Source of the DNA: JBGSMF01 sp964651475
GTDB lineage: Bacteria > Chloroflexota > Anaerolineae > Fen-1058
Direction: 5' to 3'
Assembly: GCA_964651475.1 (NCBI GenBank)
Contig: CAZYXV010000006.1
Location: 1 to 64,000 of the forward strand
DNA length: 64,000 nucleotides
Below the pieces are notes generated by a model. The model saw only the letters and a list, made by a program, of their open reading frames with translations, had not been told where the DNA came from and did not search any database. Positions 40,462 through 49,917 of the stretch are shown in pieces; the stretch's first letter is position 1; each line of letters opens with the position of its first letter. A program made the translations under genes and the position numbers.

Positions 40462-43400
40462 CTAATTGTTCCTAGACACAAGCGGCAAATAAATCAGATA
40501 CGTTTCTGAGCCAACGGCTTTTACCACGATGGTGAATTGTTGCACGTTGGCTTCCCCAACTGCATCCGTCACATGCAACTCGACAGTGTGCTGGCCCACG
40601 TCGGCGTTGGCCGGTGTGCCGCCGAGGGTGGCCGTGCCGTCGCCGTGGTCGGTCAGGCTGAGCCAGGCGGGCAGGGTGGTGGCGGTGATGGTCAGTGTAT
40701 CGCCGGCATCCACATCCGCGGCGGTGACGTTGCAGGTGTAGGCCACGTCCTCAGTCGCCGTGGTCACGGGTGCGCTGGTGAACTGCGGCGCGTCGTTGAC
40801 GTTGCTCACGGTGACGGTGAAGGATTGTGTGTGGGTTGCCCCGGCGACGTCGCGCACGCGCAGCGTGACGGCGTGGTCGCCCACGTCGGCGTTGGCCGGT
40901 GTGCCGCCGAGGGTGGCCGTGCCGTCGCCGTGGTCGGTCAGGCTGAGCCAGGCGGGCAGGGTGGTGGCGGTGATGGTCAGTGTATCGCCGGCATCCACAT
41001 CCGCGGCGGTGACGTTGCAGGTGTAGGCCACGTCCTCAGTCGCCGTGGTCACGGGTGCGCTGGTGAACTGCGGCGCGTCGTTGACGTTGCTCACGGTGAC
41101 GGTGAAGGATTGTGTGTGGGTTGCCCCGGCGACGTCGCGCACGCGCAGCGTGACGGCGTGGTCGCCCACGTCGGCGTTGGCCGGTGTGCCGCTGAGGGTG
41201 GCCGTGCCGTCGCCGTGGTCGGCCAGGCTGAGCCAGGTGGGTGAAATGGGAGCGGTGATGACCAGTACGTCGCCCACGTTTGCGTCTGTGGCGGTGATAT
41301 TGTAGGTATAGAGTACGTTTTCAGTGGCTTCTATCACCGGGGCGCTGGTGAACTGGGGCGCATAGTTGTCCTCGTTTACGGTGATGGTGAAGGACTGAGT
41401 GCCGGTCAGGCCGGCGGCGTCGCGTACCTGCAAGATGATGGGGTGACTGCCTAACTCGGCGTCGGTAGGTGTGCCGCTGAGGGTGGCCGTGCCGTCGCCG
41501 TGGTCAGCCAATGTGAGCCAGGCGGGCAGGGTGGTGGCGGTGATGGTCAGTGTATCGCCGGCATCCACATCCGCGGCGGTGACGTTGCAGGTGTAGGCCA
41601 CGTCCTCAGTCGCCGTGGTCACGGGTGCGCTGGTGAACTGCGGCGCGTCGTTGACGTTGCTCACGGTGACGGTGAAGGATTGTGTGTGGGTTGCCCCGGC
41701 GACGTCGCGCACGCGCAGCGTGACGGCGTGGTCGCCCACGTCGGCGTTGGCCGGTGTGCCGCCGAGGGTGGCCGTGCCGTCGCCGTGGTCGGTCAGGCTG
41801 AGCCAGGCGGGCAGGGTGGTGGCGGTGATGGTCAGTGTATCGCCGGCATCCACATCCGCGGCGGTGACGTTGCAGGTGTAGGCCACGTCCTCAGTCGCCG
41901 TGGTCACGGGTGCGCTGGTGAACTGCGGCGCGTCGTTGACGTTGCTCACGGTGACGGTGAAGGATTGTGTGTGGGTTGCCCCGGCGACGTCGCGCACGCG
42001 CAGCGTGACGGCGTGGTCGCCCACGTCGGCGTTGGCCGGTGTGCCGCTGAGGGTGGCCGTGCCGTCGCCGTGGTCGGCCAGGCTGAGCCAGGTGGGTGAA
42101 ATGGGAGCGGTGATGACCAGTACGTCGCCCACGTTTGCGTCTGTGGCGGTGATATTGTAGGTATAGAGTACGTTTTCAGTGGCTTCTATCACCGGGGCGC
42201 TGGTGAACTGGGGCGCATAGTTGTCCTCGTTTACGGTGATGGTGAAGGACTGAGTGCCGGTCAGGCCGGCGGCGTCGCGTACCTGCAAGATGATGGGGTG
42301 ACTGCCTAACTCGGCGTCGGTAGGTGTGCCGCTGAGGGTGGCCGTGCCGTCGCCGTGGTCAGCCAATGTGAGCCAGGCGGGCAGGGTGGTGGCGGTGATG
42401 GTCAGTGTATCGCCGGCATCCACATCCGCGGCGGTGACGTTGCAGGTGTAGGCCACGTCCTCAGTCGCCGTGGTCACGGGTGCGCTGGTGAACTGCGGCG
42501 CGTCGTTGACGTTGCTCACGGTGACGGTGAAGGATTGTGTGTGGGTTGCCCCGGCGACGTCGCGCACGCGCAGCGTGACGGCGTGGTCGCCCACGTCGGC
42601 GTTGGCCGGTGTGCCGCTGAGGGTGGCCGTGCCGTCGCCGTGGTCGGCCAGGCTGAGCCAGGCGGGCAGGGTGGTGGCGGTGATGGTCAGTGTATCGCCG
42701 GCATCCACATCCGCGGCGGTGACGTTGCAGGTGTAGGCCACGTCCTCAGTCGCCGTGGTCACGGGTGCGCTGGTGAACTGCGGCGCGTCGTTGACGTTGC
42801 TCACGGTGACGGTGAAGGATTGTGTGTGGGTTGCCCCGGCGACGTCGCGCACGCGCAGCGTGACGGCGTGGTCGCCCACGTCGGCGTTGGCCGGTGTGCC
42901 GCCGAGGGTGGCCGTGCCGTCGCCGTGGTCGGTCAGGCTGAGCCAGGCGGGCAGGGTGGTGGCGGTGATGGTCAGTGTATCGCCGGCATCCACATCCGCG
43001 GCGGTGACGTTGCAGGTGTAGGCCACGTCCTCAGTCGCCGTGGTCACGGGTGCGCTGGTGAACTGCGGCGCGTCGTTGGCGTTGCTCACAGTGACGGTGA
43101 AGGGTTTCTCGAAATCGGCGCCGTGGCTGTCGTCGGTCTTGATCCGGACGTGGTAGATGTTTTGCATCTCGTAATCAAAGCTGAGCGCTGTATTGAGTGT
43201 ATCGCCGTCAATCACAAAGGCATCGTTGTCATCGCCGCCAGCGCCGGAGACGAGGGTATAGGTGTGAGTATCACTGCTGTCCAGGTCGAAGGTGTCAAGA
43301 ACGCCGACAGTTGTGCCCGCCGGTTGATTTTCTGCCACACTGGCATTGCTCAGAGTAATATCGGTAGGGTTATAATTGTTGTCCAGGTAATTGGGGAGGC

Positions 43401-46400
43401 CGTCGCCGTCGGCGTCGCCGATCCCCTCGACGATGTCGAGAAGACCGTCGCCGTCCGAGTCGTCGTCCAGGAAATTGGACGTGCCGTCGCTATCTACGTC
43501 GTTGACGCCTTCGACGCTGTCGGGAATGTTGTCGCCGTCCGAGTCGTCGTCCAGGAAATTGGGCGTGCCGTCGTCGTCGGCGTCATCACTGCCTTCGGTA
43601 CTGTCGGGGATGCCGTCGCCGTCCGAGTCGTCGTCCAGGTAGTTGGGTGTGCCGTCGTCGTCGGCGTCATCATCACCTTCGATGATTGTCGGGATGTCAT
43701 CGTCGTCATCGTCGGGATCGAGGGCATTGATGATTCCATCCTGATCGCTGTCGGTGGGATCGTTTGGATTCCCCACCTCTATATCATCGGTGATACCGTC
43801 CTCGTCTGAATCGGGACTGGTTGGGTCAGTGCCGCACAGGTGGACTTCTTCCCCGTCTAGCAGGCCGTCGCCATCCGAGTCGGGGTTGTTGGGATCGGTT
43901 CCCCAGGCGCCTTCGCTGGCGTTGCTCAGCCCATCTCCGTCATTGTCGAACGGGGCAACGATGGTGTGGGTAGCCGTGACATCAGTCCCATAGCCATTGC
44001 CAGTCGTCAATAAGACGACATAGGTATTGGTGCCGGGGAATGTGTAGGTCACGACCTCATTTGTCGTCGTGGTTACCACGCCGCCAAAATCCCACGTAAA
44101 GGTGACCGGCTGGGTGGCCGACGAGGAGGTGTAGGTGGCAGTGAAGACAGCTTCCCAATCACTGAAGGGGGTGACCGAGGCAAAGTCAAAGCTGGTTGCG
44201 CTCACCGGCTCGTACACGCTAACGACGTCGGAGAAGAAGGCGCTGTCGTAGGGATTTTCTACGGTGAGGTGGACGGTATAGTCTAGGGCTTCTGAGAACT
44301 GGTGAGTGGTGGTGGATGCGTTGGTCACCACGATGGGTGAGCCATCGCCCCAGTTCCAGGTGTACGTTATGGGCAATGTAGTGTCAATGGAGACGTAATC
44401 GGCGACGAATCTGGTATCTGCGTTAGTTAACGCCGGCTGGGGCAAATACTCGAAAGAGGCGGCGGTGATGGCCGGCCAGGCGTTGAGATAAACGTCATCC
44501 ACGCGCCAGAGCAACCCCGTCTGTGAGTTGGCGTTGAAGCGGAAGCGGACGTTGGAGGTTTCGCCGAGGTCGCTCAAGTCAATCAGCTCGGTTGCCCAAT
44601 GGTTTGTGGCGTTTGTGTACGTAGCGACCCTGGTCCAGGGCGACCCGTTGGCAGAGACTTCCAGGTAGCCGGCGTCGTTGGCAGCCTGCATGTTGTAACA
44701 CGTCTGCACGCGGAGAGTTGGTTGGGCGTAGGCCGACACATCCAGAGATGCGGCATCGATCAGCGAGCCATTGCCAGAACCGGCGACATTCGCTTCCCAG
44801 GTGTGAGAGTAACTGTGCCATGCCTGGTCGGTGAGTTGCCAGGGGGCATCTGCTGTCCACTGGCTGGCTCCACTCTCCATGTCATCGCCAAAGAGGCTTG
44901 CCGCGCGCGCCAGCGCGTGCGCCTCGAACTGCTCGTGATTATAGGCAGAGGTTGTGCAGGCGACATTCTCCTCAGCCAGGACCGTATACGTCGTCCCCGA
45001 AAGAACCTTTAATGCGATGAGTGTGAACGGCCCATCAACTCCGTGCTCGCTGATGATTCGGCCATCGAAGGTGAGTGGAAAGTAGTGGGCGCCCTCGGCA
45101 AGCACCTGAGGCTCGCTGTCTCCAAATGCGACGAGCGAACCGTTCTGGTCGGCCAGCCAGCCCTCGAGGCGGTAGGCTCGTCCGCCTTCTCCCGACTCTA
45201 CCACCACGGTTGTTGTAATGACTAGTTGATCGAACTGCCCATCGCCGTCCGTATCGAGTCCACTGTCAGAATATTCGTCGGGAGTGACCACGAACAACGG
45301 TATGATGGGCGAGGAAGAATTTGCCGACTTGCCTAACGAGACGGGCCGGGCGCTCAGTTCGGGAATCGCGCCGAGAGGGTGCGGCTCTTTGATGCCGTCG
45401 GTGACCTGCCCGTCCGCGTTGCGCACGTGGAGGTGCGCCAGCGCGTATGGCCCGGCCGTGCCTCTCAGCCCTGTAAATTGCAGGACGACGTCGGGGCCGT
45501 TCCCGGTCCACGTGGCCTGTATGGGCGTGTCGTCTTGTCCGGAGGTCAGGACGCCTTGCACAGTGTACGCACCCGGCTTTTCAACCTTCAGCGCAGTGTT
45601 CACGACAAGGGTGTCGGCGTGGCCGTCCTTGTCCGTGTCAACCGCCGCATGGCTATACTCGCCCGACAGGATCGCGCCGGCTGTGCCGAAATCGCCGAAT
45701 TTATAGGGAGACGTTTTATAAGCCGGCTCGGCAAAATCCAACACGTTTTCGGCAAAGTCCGCCATGTCGGGATTTTCGGCGTCTGTTACCCACAGTGCAT
45801 CCAATACGTAGGGGCCATCTACTTTGTTCATGTAGATGTCGTGACCATCGAAAGGCAATTCAATGGTGTAGCGGCCTGGCTCAAGAGGAAGATGTCCGAT
45901 CGCCTCAATCTCGTTGTCTGCCAGCCGTCCGCGAACCCAATAGCTGCCAGCCCGCGCCACGGTTACCTGGATGTCGAACACGAGTTGGTCAAAGCGGCCA
46001 TCACCGTCCAGGTCAATGCCGCGATCGGCTACCACGCGATTAAATTGAAACGCCGCGTTTATCTGAACATCGTCGAGAGCAGCGGTCGGGTCGAGCACGG
46101 GGCCTTCCATGGCCATCAAACTGCCGGGGGGCGCCGGCCAATCGTCAGGGGGCGTTCCGGTTACTTCTGGTTCTGATGTCCAACCCCAATAAGCCCTGAA
46201 GCGTGTTTCCCACCAACTCTTTTTCACGATCTTGGTGTTGTCCCAACTACCCTGGCGAAAGTCGTCGGTAGAGACCGACCAATAGTTTGTCACTTCGCTT
46301 AATGGCCAGGTTTCGTTGGCTGCATACACGCCCTGCCCGGAATACCAGCCCAGCGTATTTCTTAGCGACCGGTAACCGCCTGCGACCTGGGGGCTGGCGC

Positions 46401-47580
46401 ACGGATTTTCGAGGACAGCGTAGCCGCGGGCCACATACCAGCCCCAGTTGCCGCTTGAGGGATTGCGCGCCCACACTTCGGTCGAGTGATCCCACGTGTT
46501 ATGCCTCCAGTCTGTAAACACGGGGCGGGCCGGGATGCCGGCGCCACGGCAAAATGCCGTTAGCAAAGAGGCAATCGTCGTGCACTCGTTGCGGTTGTCA
46601 TAGTATGGCCCACAGGAGCTTGGGTTCAGCACGCACCACGAGTTGTTGTAGTAGCGCGGCCAGTAGACACACGTGACCGCGTCGGCGCGTTCTGCCAGCG
46701 CGTTGGTCGCGTCCCACGTATTGGTATGGCCGTTAATCGCCGGCATCACGTGGTCTTCAAAGACGTAATCTTTGTATTGCCTGTTTTCAAACTTCCACCC
46801 GTACCCGTGATTGACCCATTCATCTTCCGGGATCCACGCATAGTCGTCAGTATCGTACTCGCGGTTGTCAGGGTCTTCAGAGTAGTGGACAGAGTAATCG
46901 TCCCGCGCGTTGTCGGGATCGTTGTTATAGATAAAGGTTTCCACAAACGCGTCGCCCAAGTCGGTCGGCAGTTGAAAAATAACGTATATGTTCAGGCTGT
47001 CGTTCCAGGTGCCGTCTCTCACGGTGGCGGTATAAATCCCCACGGTCCCATTTGTGGGCACCGATATGTTCCAGCGCCCGGTGCAAGGGTCGCGCGCCAC
47101 TGTCAGGTCGCTGAGGGCCGTCAGGCTCTTGCTGATTTCGAGCGTGGCGTCGGCCGGGCCGCCCACCGAAAACGTGGCGCCCCGACGCACCACCACGGCG
47201 TCTTTTCCCCACGTTGGGAGGGCGATGTATTTGTTCCCGAAACGCTGCCAGGGAAAATACTCTTTGGTCTGAAAACTCTCTTGATATTCTACGTAAATGC
47301 CGGGACTGCGGTCGTTGAGAGGGTTTGTGTCGTACAATTTCTCCTGGCCGTCGTTCAGGCCATCGTCGTCACTGTCAGCGTCGAGCGGGTCGGTGACGTA
47401 GGGGCCGCCGGCGGCGTTGTACCATCCGCTTTCTTCGACCTCGTTGGATAATCCGTCGCCGTCGAGGTCGGCGGACAAGTCGCCCTGGTCTTGGGCGCGC
47501 GCCGGCAGTGGCGCAGCGAACAATACTGTGAACAGCAACACAACAATCGTAAAGTAAGCACTGGTCCCTTTTTTACTCAT
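40462..47580 (-). CDS. Giant secreted modular protein (transglutaminase-like, PKD, Ca-binding and Ig-like repeats)
   Basis: A 2372-aa surface or matrix protein. In order: signal peptide (1-29); EF-like/TSP3 Asp-rich repeats (35-95); beta-rich region; a transglutaminase-like domain with Cys333 (RNECTTIASLL) and His365 (WDHSTEVWAR) but no clear third catalytic Asp; several beta domains including a MAM-like one ('WQLTDQAWHSYSHTWEA'); two PKD-type domains ('YTWNWGDGSP', 'FTWDFGG'); a block of TSP3-type calcium repeats (DDDSDGDGIPDS); one cadherin-like domain; nine 95-aa Ig-like repeats; and the tail 'YLIYLPLVSRNN'. The function is probably structural, in adhesion or matrix, with possible cross-linking or peptidase-like activity. 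The start has AAGGGA five bases upstream. The neighbouring FGase/golvesin protein and the polysaccharide genes suggest it sits in the polymer layer. Confidence 0.9.
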   Translation of the reverse strand: MSKKGTSAYFTIVVLLFTVLFAAPLPARAQDQGDLSADLDGDGLSNEVEESGWYNAAGGPYVTDPLDADSDDDGLNDGQEKLYDTNPLNDRSPGIYVEYQESFQTKEYFPWQRFGNKYIALPTWGKDAVVVRRGATFSVGGPADATLEISKSLTALSDLTVARDPCTGRWNISVPTNGTVGIYTATVRDGTWNDSLNIYVIFQLPTDLGDAFVETFIYNNDPDNARDDYSVHYSEDPDNREYDTDDYAWIPEDEWVNHGYGWKFENRQYKDYVFEDHVMPAINGHTNTWDATNALAERADAVTCVYWPRYYNNSWCVLNPSSCGPYYDNRNECTTIASLLTAFCRGAGIPARPVFTDWRHNTWDHSTEVWARNPSSGNWGWYVARGYAVLENPCASPQVAGGYRSLRNTLGWYSGQGVYAANETWPLSEVTNYWSVSTDDFRQGSWDNTKIVKKSWWETRFRAYWGWTSEPEVTGTPPDDWPAPPGSLMAMEGPVLDPTAALDDVQINAAFQFNRVVADRGIDLDGDGRFDQLVFDIQVTVARAGSYWVRGRLADNEIEAIGHLPLEPGRYTIELPFDGHDIYMNKVDGPYVLDALWVTDAENPDMADFAENVLDFAEPAYKTSPYKFGDFGTAGAILSGEYSHAAVDTDKDGHADTLVVNTALKVEKPGAYTVQGVLTSGQDDTPIQATWTGNGPDVVLQFTGLRGTAGPYALAHLHVRNADGQVTDGIKEPHPLGAIPELSARPVSLGKSANSSSPIIPLFVVTPDEYSDSGLDTDGDGQFDQLVITTTVVVESGEGGRAYRLEGWLADQNGSLVAFGDSEPQVLAEGAHYFPLTFDGRIISEHGVDGPFTLIALKVLSGTTYTVLAEENVACTTSAYNHEQFEAHALARAASLFGDDMESGASQWTADAPWQLTDQAWHSYSHTWEANVAGSGNGSLIDAASLDVSAYAQPTLRVQTCYNMQAANDAGYLEVSANGSPWTRVATYTNATNHWATELIDLSDLGETSNVRFRFNANSQTGLLWRVDDVYLNAWPAITAASFEYLPQPALTNADTRFVADYVSIDTTLPITYTWNWGDGSPIVVTNASTTTHQFSEALDYTVHLTVENPYDSAFFSDVVSVYEPVSATSFDFASVTPFSDWEAVFTATYTSSSATQPVTFTWDFGGVVTTTTNEVVTYTFPGTNTYVVLLTTGNGYGTDVTATHTIVAPFDNDGDGLSNASEGAWGTDPNNPDSDGDGLLDGEEVHLCGTDPTSPDSDEDGITDDIEVGNPNDPTDSDQDGIINALDPDDDDDDIPTIIEGDDDADDDGTPNYLDDDSDGDGIPDSTEGSDDADDDGTPNFLDDDSDGDNIPDSVEGVNDVDSDGTSNFLDDDSDGDGLLDIVEGIGDADGDGLPNYLDNNYNPTDITLSNASVAENQPAGTTVGVLDTFDLDSSDTHTYTLVSGAGGDDNDAFVIDGDTLNTALSFDYEMQNIYHVRIKTDDSHGADFEKPFTVTVSNANDAPQFTSAPVTTATEDVAYTCNVTAADVDAGDTLTITATTLPAWLSLTDHGDGTATLGGTPANADVGDHAVTLRVRDVAGATHTQSFTVTVSNVNDAPQFTSAPVTTATEDVAYTCNVTAADVDAGDTLTITATTLPAWLSLADHGDGTATLSGTPANADVGDHAVTLRVRDVAGATHTQSFTVTVSNVNDAPQFTSAPVTTATEDVAYTCNVTAADVDAGDTLTITATTLPAWLTLADHGDGTATLSGTPTDAELGSHPIILQVRDAAGLTGTQSFTITVNEDNYAPQFTSAPVIEATENVLYTYNITATDANVGDVLVITAPISPTWLSLADHGDGTATLSGTPANADVGDHAVTLRVRDVAGATHTQSFTVTVSNVNDAPQFTSAPVTTATEDVAYTCNVTAADVDAGDTLTITATTLPAWLSLTDHGDGTATLGGTPANADVGDHAVTLRVRDVAGATHTQSFTVTVSNVNDAPQFTSAPVTTATEDVAYTCNVTAADVDAGDTLTITATTLPAWLTLADHGDGTATLSGTPTDAELGSHPIILQVRDAAGLTGTQSFTITVNEDNYAPQFTSAPVIEATENVLYTYNITATDANVGDVLVITAPISPTWLSLADHGDGTATLSGTPANADVGDHAVTLRVRDVAGATHTQSFTVTVSNVNDAPQFTSAPVTTATEDVAYTCNVTAADVDAGDTLTITATTLPAWLSLTDHGDGTATLGGTPANADVGDHAVTLRVRDVAGATHTQSFTVTVSNVNDAPQFTSAPVTTATEDVAYTCNVTAADVDAGDTLTITATTLPAWLSLTDHGDGTATLGGTPANADVGQHTVELHVTDAVGEANVQQFTIVVKAVGSETYLIYLPLVSRNN
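40510..43074 (-). repeat. Nine tandem 285-bp repeats (Ig-like domains) with an 855-bp higher-order copy
   Basis: Nine units of exactly 285 bp (95 aa) begin 'DAPQFTSAP' and end in 'TVSNVN' or a variant. Units three to five (41650-42504) and six to eight (40795-41649) form an 855-bp block that appears duplicated almost base for base. Two of the nine units (41935-42219 and 41080-41364) are a distinct variant with 'VIEATENVLYTYN'. The high identity means recent duplication or gene conversion. Confidence 0.95.
43378..43950 (-). repeat. Asp-rich TSP3-type calcium-binding repeat region
   Basis: Within the giant protein, imperfect repeats of about 36-39 bases to 75 bases encode DxDxDGxxD loops ('DSDGDGLLDGEE', 'DDDSDGDGIPDSTEG', 'DDADDDGTPN(Y/F)L'). 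Each loop can bind Ca2+, as in thrombospondin type 3 repeats. It separates the PKD domains from the cadherin/Ig-like region and is likely a rigid calcium-dependent spacer. Confidence 0.85.
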
Positions 47581-47721
47581 GTTTTTCCCTTATAAAGATT
47601 TCATCCGAATGTGAGCTGGAGAAAATTGAACTATTCCCTATTTTATGAATAAAGAGTGGCAAAAAAGTATTGTATACGTTAAAAAAATCCAAGAGGTCGT
47701 TTAGAGTGATGAAGCGGGTAT

Positions 47722-49908
47722 TCAGTCGCCAGATAGCATTACCGGCAGATAGATAGTAGCTGCCACCCGGACGAATCTGATTGCATCGGCGTTCGTGCTG
47801 TCGCCGTCCCCATTCTCTCGCGTGAGGGTCACGCTGCCCCACGTTGCTGAGCCGGCGACGAATTCGTAAATGCCGAGCGGCATCCATCGCCCGGCGTTTT
47901 CGCGTTGATTTACTCGCACAGTGTGTTGGCCGGCGGCGTGGACGATGGTATAGGGCGCTTGTGTGGCGCCGATGGGGTTGCCGCCCCACCAGGCGAGGAC
48001 CATATACGTGCCCGATTCGGGCAGGGTGGGGGTCCAGGTCGCCGTTGCGCCGGCAGATGCAGCCTGGAGTGAACTGCCGGCGTATTCACGACTTGCTTCC
48101 GACTCGGACCACTGGCCTGTGGAGGTGAAGCCGGGGTCCAGGTTGTCTACGATGACGTCGCCGCTCGCCGGGGGCAAGCGAACGCCAATCACCATTGTTT
48201 CCGAGTCTGTCGCGCCGTCGTCGTCGGCAACGGAGAGCGTCACTACAAAAGCTCCAGAGCGAGTGTACGTGTGGGTGATGGTTATGCCGCTGCCATGCGC
48301 TCCATCGCCCAGGTTCCACTCGTAGCTATCTATTGTGCCATCTGGATCCGTTGACCCCGCGGCGTTAAAACTCACTGCCAGTGGGGCCTCTCCCAATGTC
48401 GGGGCGGCGGTTAGAGCTGCTATGGGTGGCTGGTTGCCGCCGCTTACGAGGCGGAATAGCACGGCGTCGGCGGCCAGGGTGCCGGTAGCGCCGGCGGTGG
48501 CGCTCAAGACCACGCGGTCATCTCCGCCCGCGTTGAATGGAAATTGTCCCAGGCTCACCCACTTGGCGTCCTGCCCTCCGCCCTGATCCACAGCAAAGGT
48601 TGGCGAGCCGCCCGCATAGTGGATGGTGTATTGCGCATTATGGGTACGGTCTGTGCCCCCCGTCCAGCGAACTAGAACCTCGTAGGTCCCACTTGAGGCA
48701 AGCTCGGGCGCCCAGGTGGCTGTGGCGCCAGTCTGGCTCGCGCGAACGCTGGGCGTTCCCCAAAATCCCATGCCGGTTGATGCTTGCCAGGCGCCGGTTG
48801 TGCTAAAGCTCGCATCGCCATTATCTACTATGACGTTGTAGACGCCTCCGGGGGTCCAGTTATAGTTTACCTCCAGGCAATGGAGAATTGCGTCAATCAA
48901 GTCATCCATCAAAGCCGTGGTGAACGAGACGTCCAGTTGATAATAAGAGCCGCCGGGGTCGTACTCTGGGTCGGTCTCACGGAGCGAGATGCCGGATTCG
49001 CGCAGATAGTTGACCTCCATCTGGAAAGCGTCCAAGCCGTTGGCCCAGTTGGAGTGGCGGCTCGAGGTGTTGGTGCCGTGATACTGAATGGTCGAATAGC
49101 CGTTCAGATAAGCTGTGACCCAATTATCGGTGTTCCAGCCAGTGACCCAGGCCGGCAAGACGTGCCATACGTCCGCGCCAGTCTTGGCCAGGGTTTTAGA
49201 GTTGCTGGTGGCGGCGGCCGGCCACACGGCATTGGGGTCAGGCCAGTCTTGCCCGTGAAAGAGCTGGTAGGGGATGCTGTCTTCTCCGCGCAGCGCAACT
49301 TCGCCTTTGCGGCTGTAAAGGGCCCGCATAGTATTGCTGTTGCTGCCCAGGTTGGTCACGGAAGCGATGAACCCAATCTCGGCGATGCGAGCCCAGGGCC
49401 GGTCGCCCAGGCTGGCTTCCAGGTGGCCTGTGTGCGGATTGATCATCACAGCCATATCTGCTCCGTGCCGGTTCTCAATCCGCGCGATCATTGCATCTAT
49501 TTGGTTGTGGAACTCCATATAGACCGCTTGAGCCTCTGCGTTGTCGGCGTGGTAAGCTTCCGAGTGGCCCACGGGGCGGTTGGGATTCACGTAATTTCGC
49601 TTCCCCTGGTTGTAGACCAGGTAGGGGAGGTGGCCGGTCCGCTCGTAGATGCGCGGCAGCAAAATTTGATAGAGGTAATTGGGCAAGAGCGGATCGGTGG
49701 AGAAATCCTCGCTGGCATTCTTTAGAGTACCCACCGTCTTCCATCCACCGTGGCCGACGGCAAACATCAAGGGCATATCTCCCGCCAAAACCTCGACATA
49801 GTCTGAGGCGCTTGCCTGCTCCAAGGCGCCGGCGCGTGAGGGGACTGAGGCCGCCAGGAGAGTGACGATTAGCACCGGTACGGTCAAACGAATAATCCGT
49901 TTTTTCAT
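47722..49908 (-). CDS. Secreted protein: N-formylglutamate-amidohydrolase-like domain, golvesin-like and PKD domains
   Basis: A 728-aa exported protein with a signal peptide ending near residue 28. Residues ~38-345 read like an N-formylglutamate amidohydrolase/Zn-peptidase-type domain ('FAVGHGGWK', 'INPHTGHLEASLGDRPW', 'IQYHGTNTSSRHSNWANGLDAFQMEVN', which holds His/Glu positions). Then come a golvesin/Xly-like domain ('VIVDNGDASFSTTGAW'...'GTYEVLVRW'), a PKD domain ('YEWNLGDGAHGSG'), and a second golvesin-like domain, ending 'ATIYLPVMLSGD'. It may cleave an amide in the matrix or wall while the C-terminal domains bind polysaccharide. It starts 9 bases after the PaaK-like gene stop and is followed by the giant gene. 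Confidence 0.8.
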   Translation of the reverse strand: MKKRIIRLTVPVLIVTLLAASVPSRAGALEQASASDYVEVLAGDMPLMFAVGHGGWKTVGTLKNASEDFSTDPLLPNYLYQILLPRIYERTGHLPYLVYNQGKRNYVNPNRPVGHSEAYHADNAEAQAVYMEFHNQIDAMIARIENRHGADMAVMINPHTGHLEASLGDRPWARIAEIGFIASVTNLGSNSNTMRALYSRKGEVALRGEDSIPYQLFHGQDWPDPNAVWPAAATSNSKTLAKTGADVWHVLPAWVTGWNTDNWVTAYLNGYSTIQYHGTNTSSRHSNWANGLDAFQMEVNYLRESGISLRETDPEYDPGGSYYQLDVSFTTALMDDLIDAILHCLEVNYNWTPGGVYNVIVDNGDASFSTTGAWQASTGMGFWGTPSVRASQTGATATWAPELASSGTYEVLVRWTGGTDRTHNAQYTIHYAGGSPTFAVDQGGGQDAKWVSLGQFPFNAGGDDRVVLSATAGATGTLAADAVLFRLVSGGNQPPIAALTAAPTLGEAPLAVSFNAAGSTDPDGTIDSYEWNLGDGAHGSGITITHTYTRSGAFVVTLSVADDDGATDSETMVIGVRLPPASGDVIVDNLDPGFTSTGQWSESEASREYAGSSLQAASAGATATWTPTLPESGTYMVLAWWGGNPIGATQAPYTIVHAAGQHTVRVNQRENAGRWMPLGIYEFVAGSATWGSVTLTRENGDGDSTNADAIRFVRVAATIYLPVMLSGD

Positions 49909-49917
49909 GGCTTGCTC

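Noticed and set aside
40510..43074. Regular tandem repeats that could be taken for a CRISPR array
   Set aside because: The unit is 285 bp, coding and contiguous, with no spacer-repeat alternation.
42355..43809. 484-aa plus-strand ORF and other plus-strand ORFs over the Ig-like repeats
   Set aside because: They are antisense to the minus-strand 2372-aa gene, consist of the same 95-aa repeat read backwards, and have no start context or domain.
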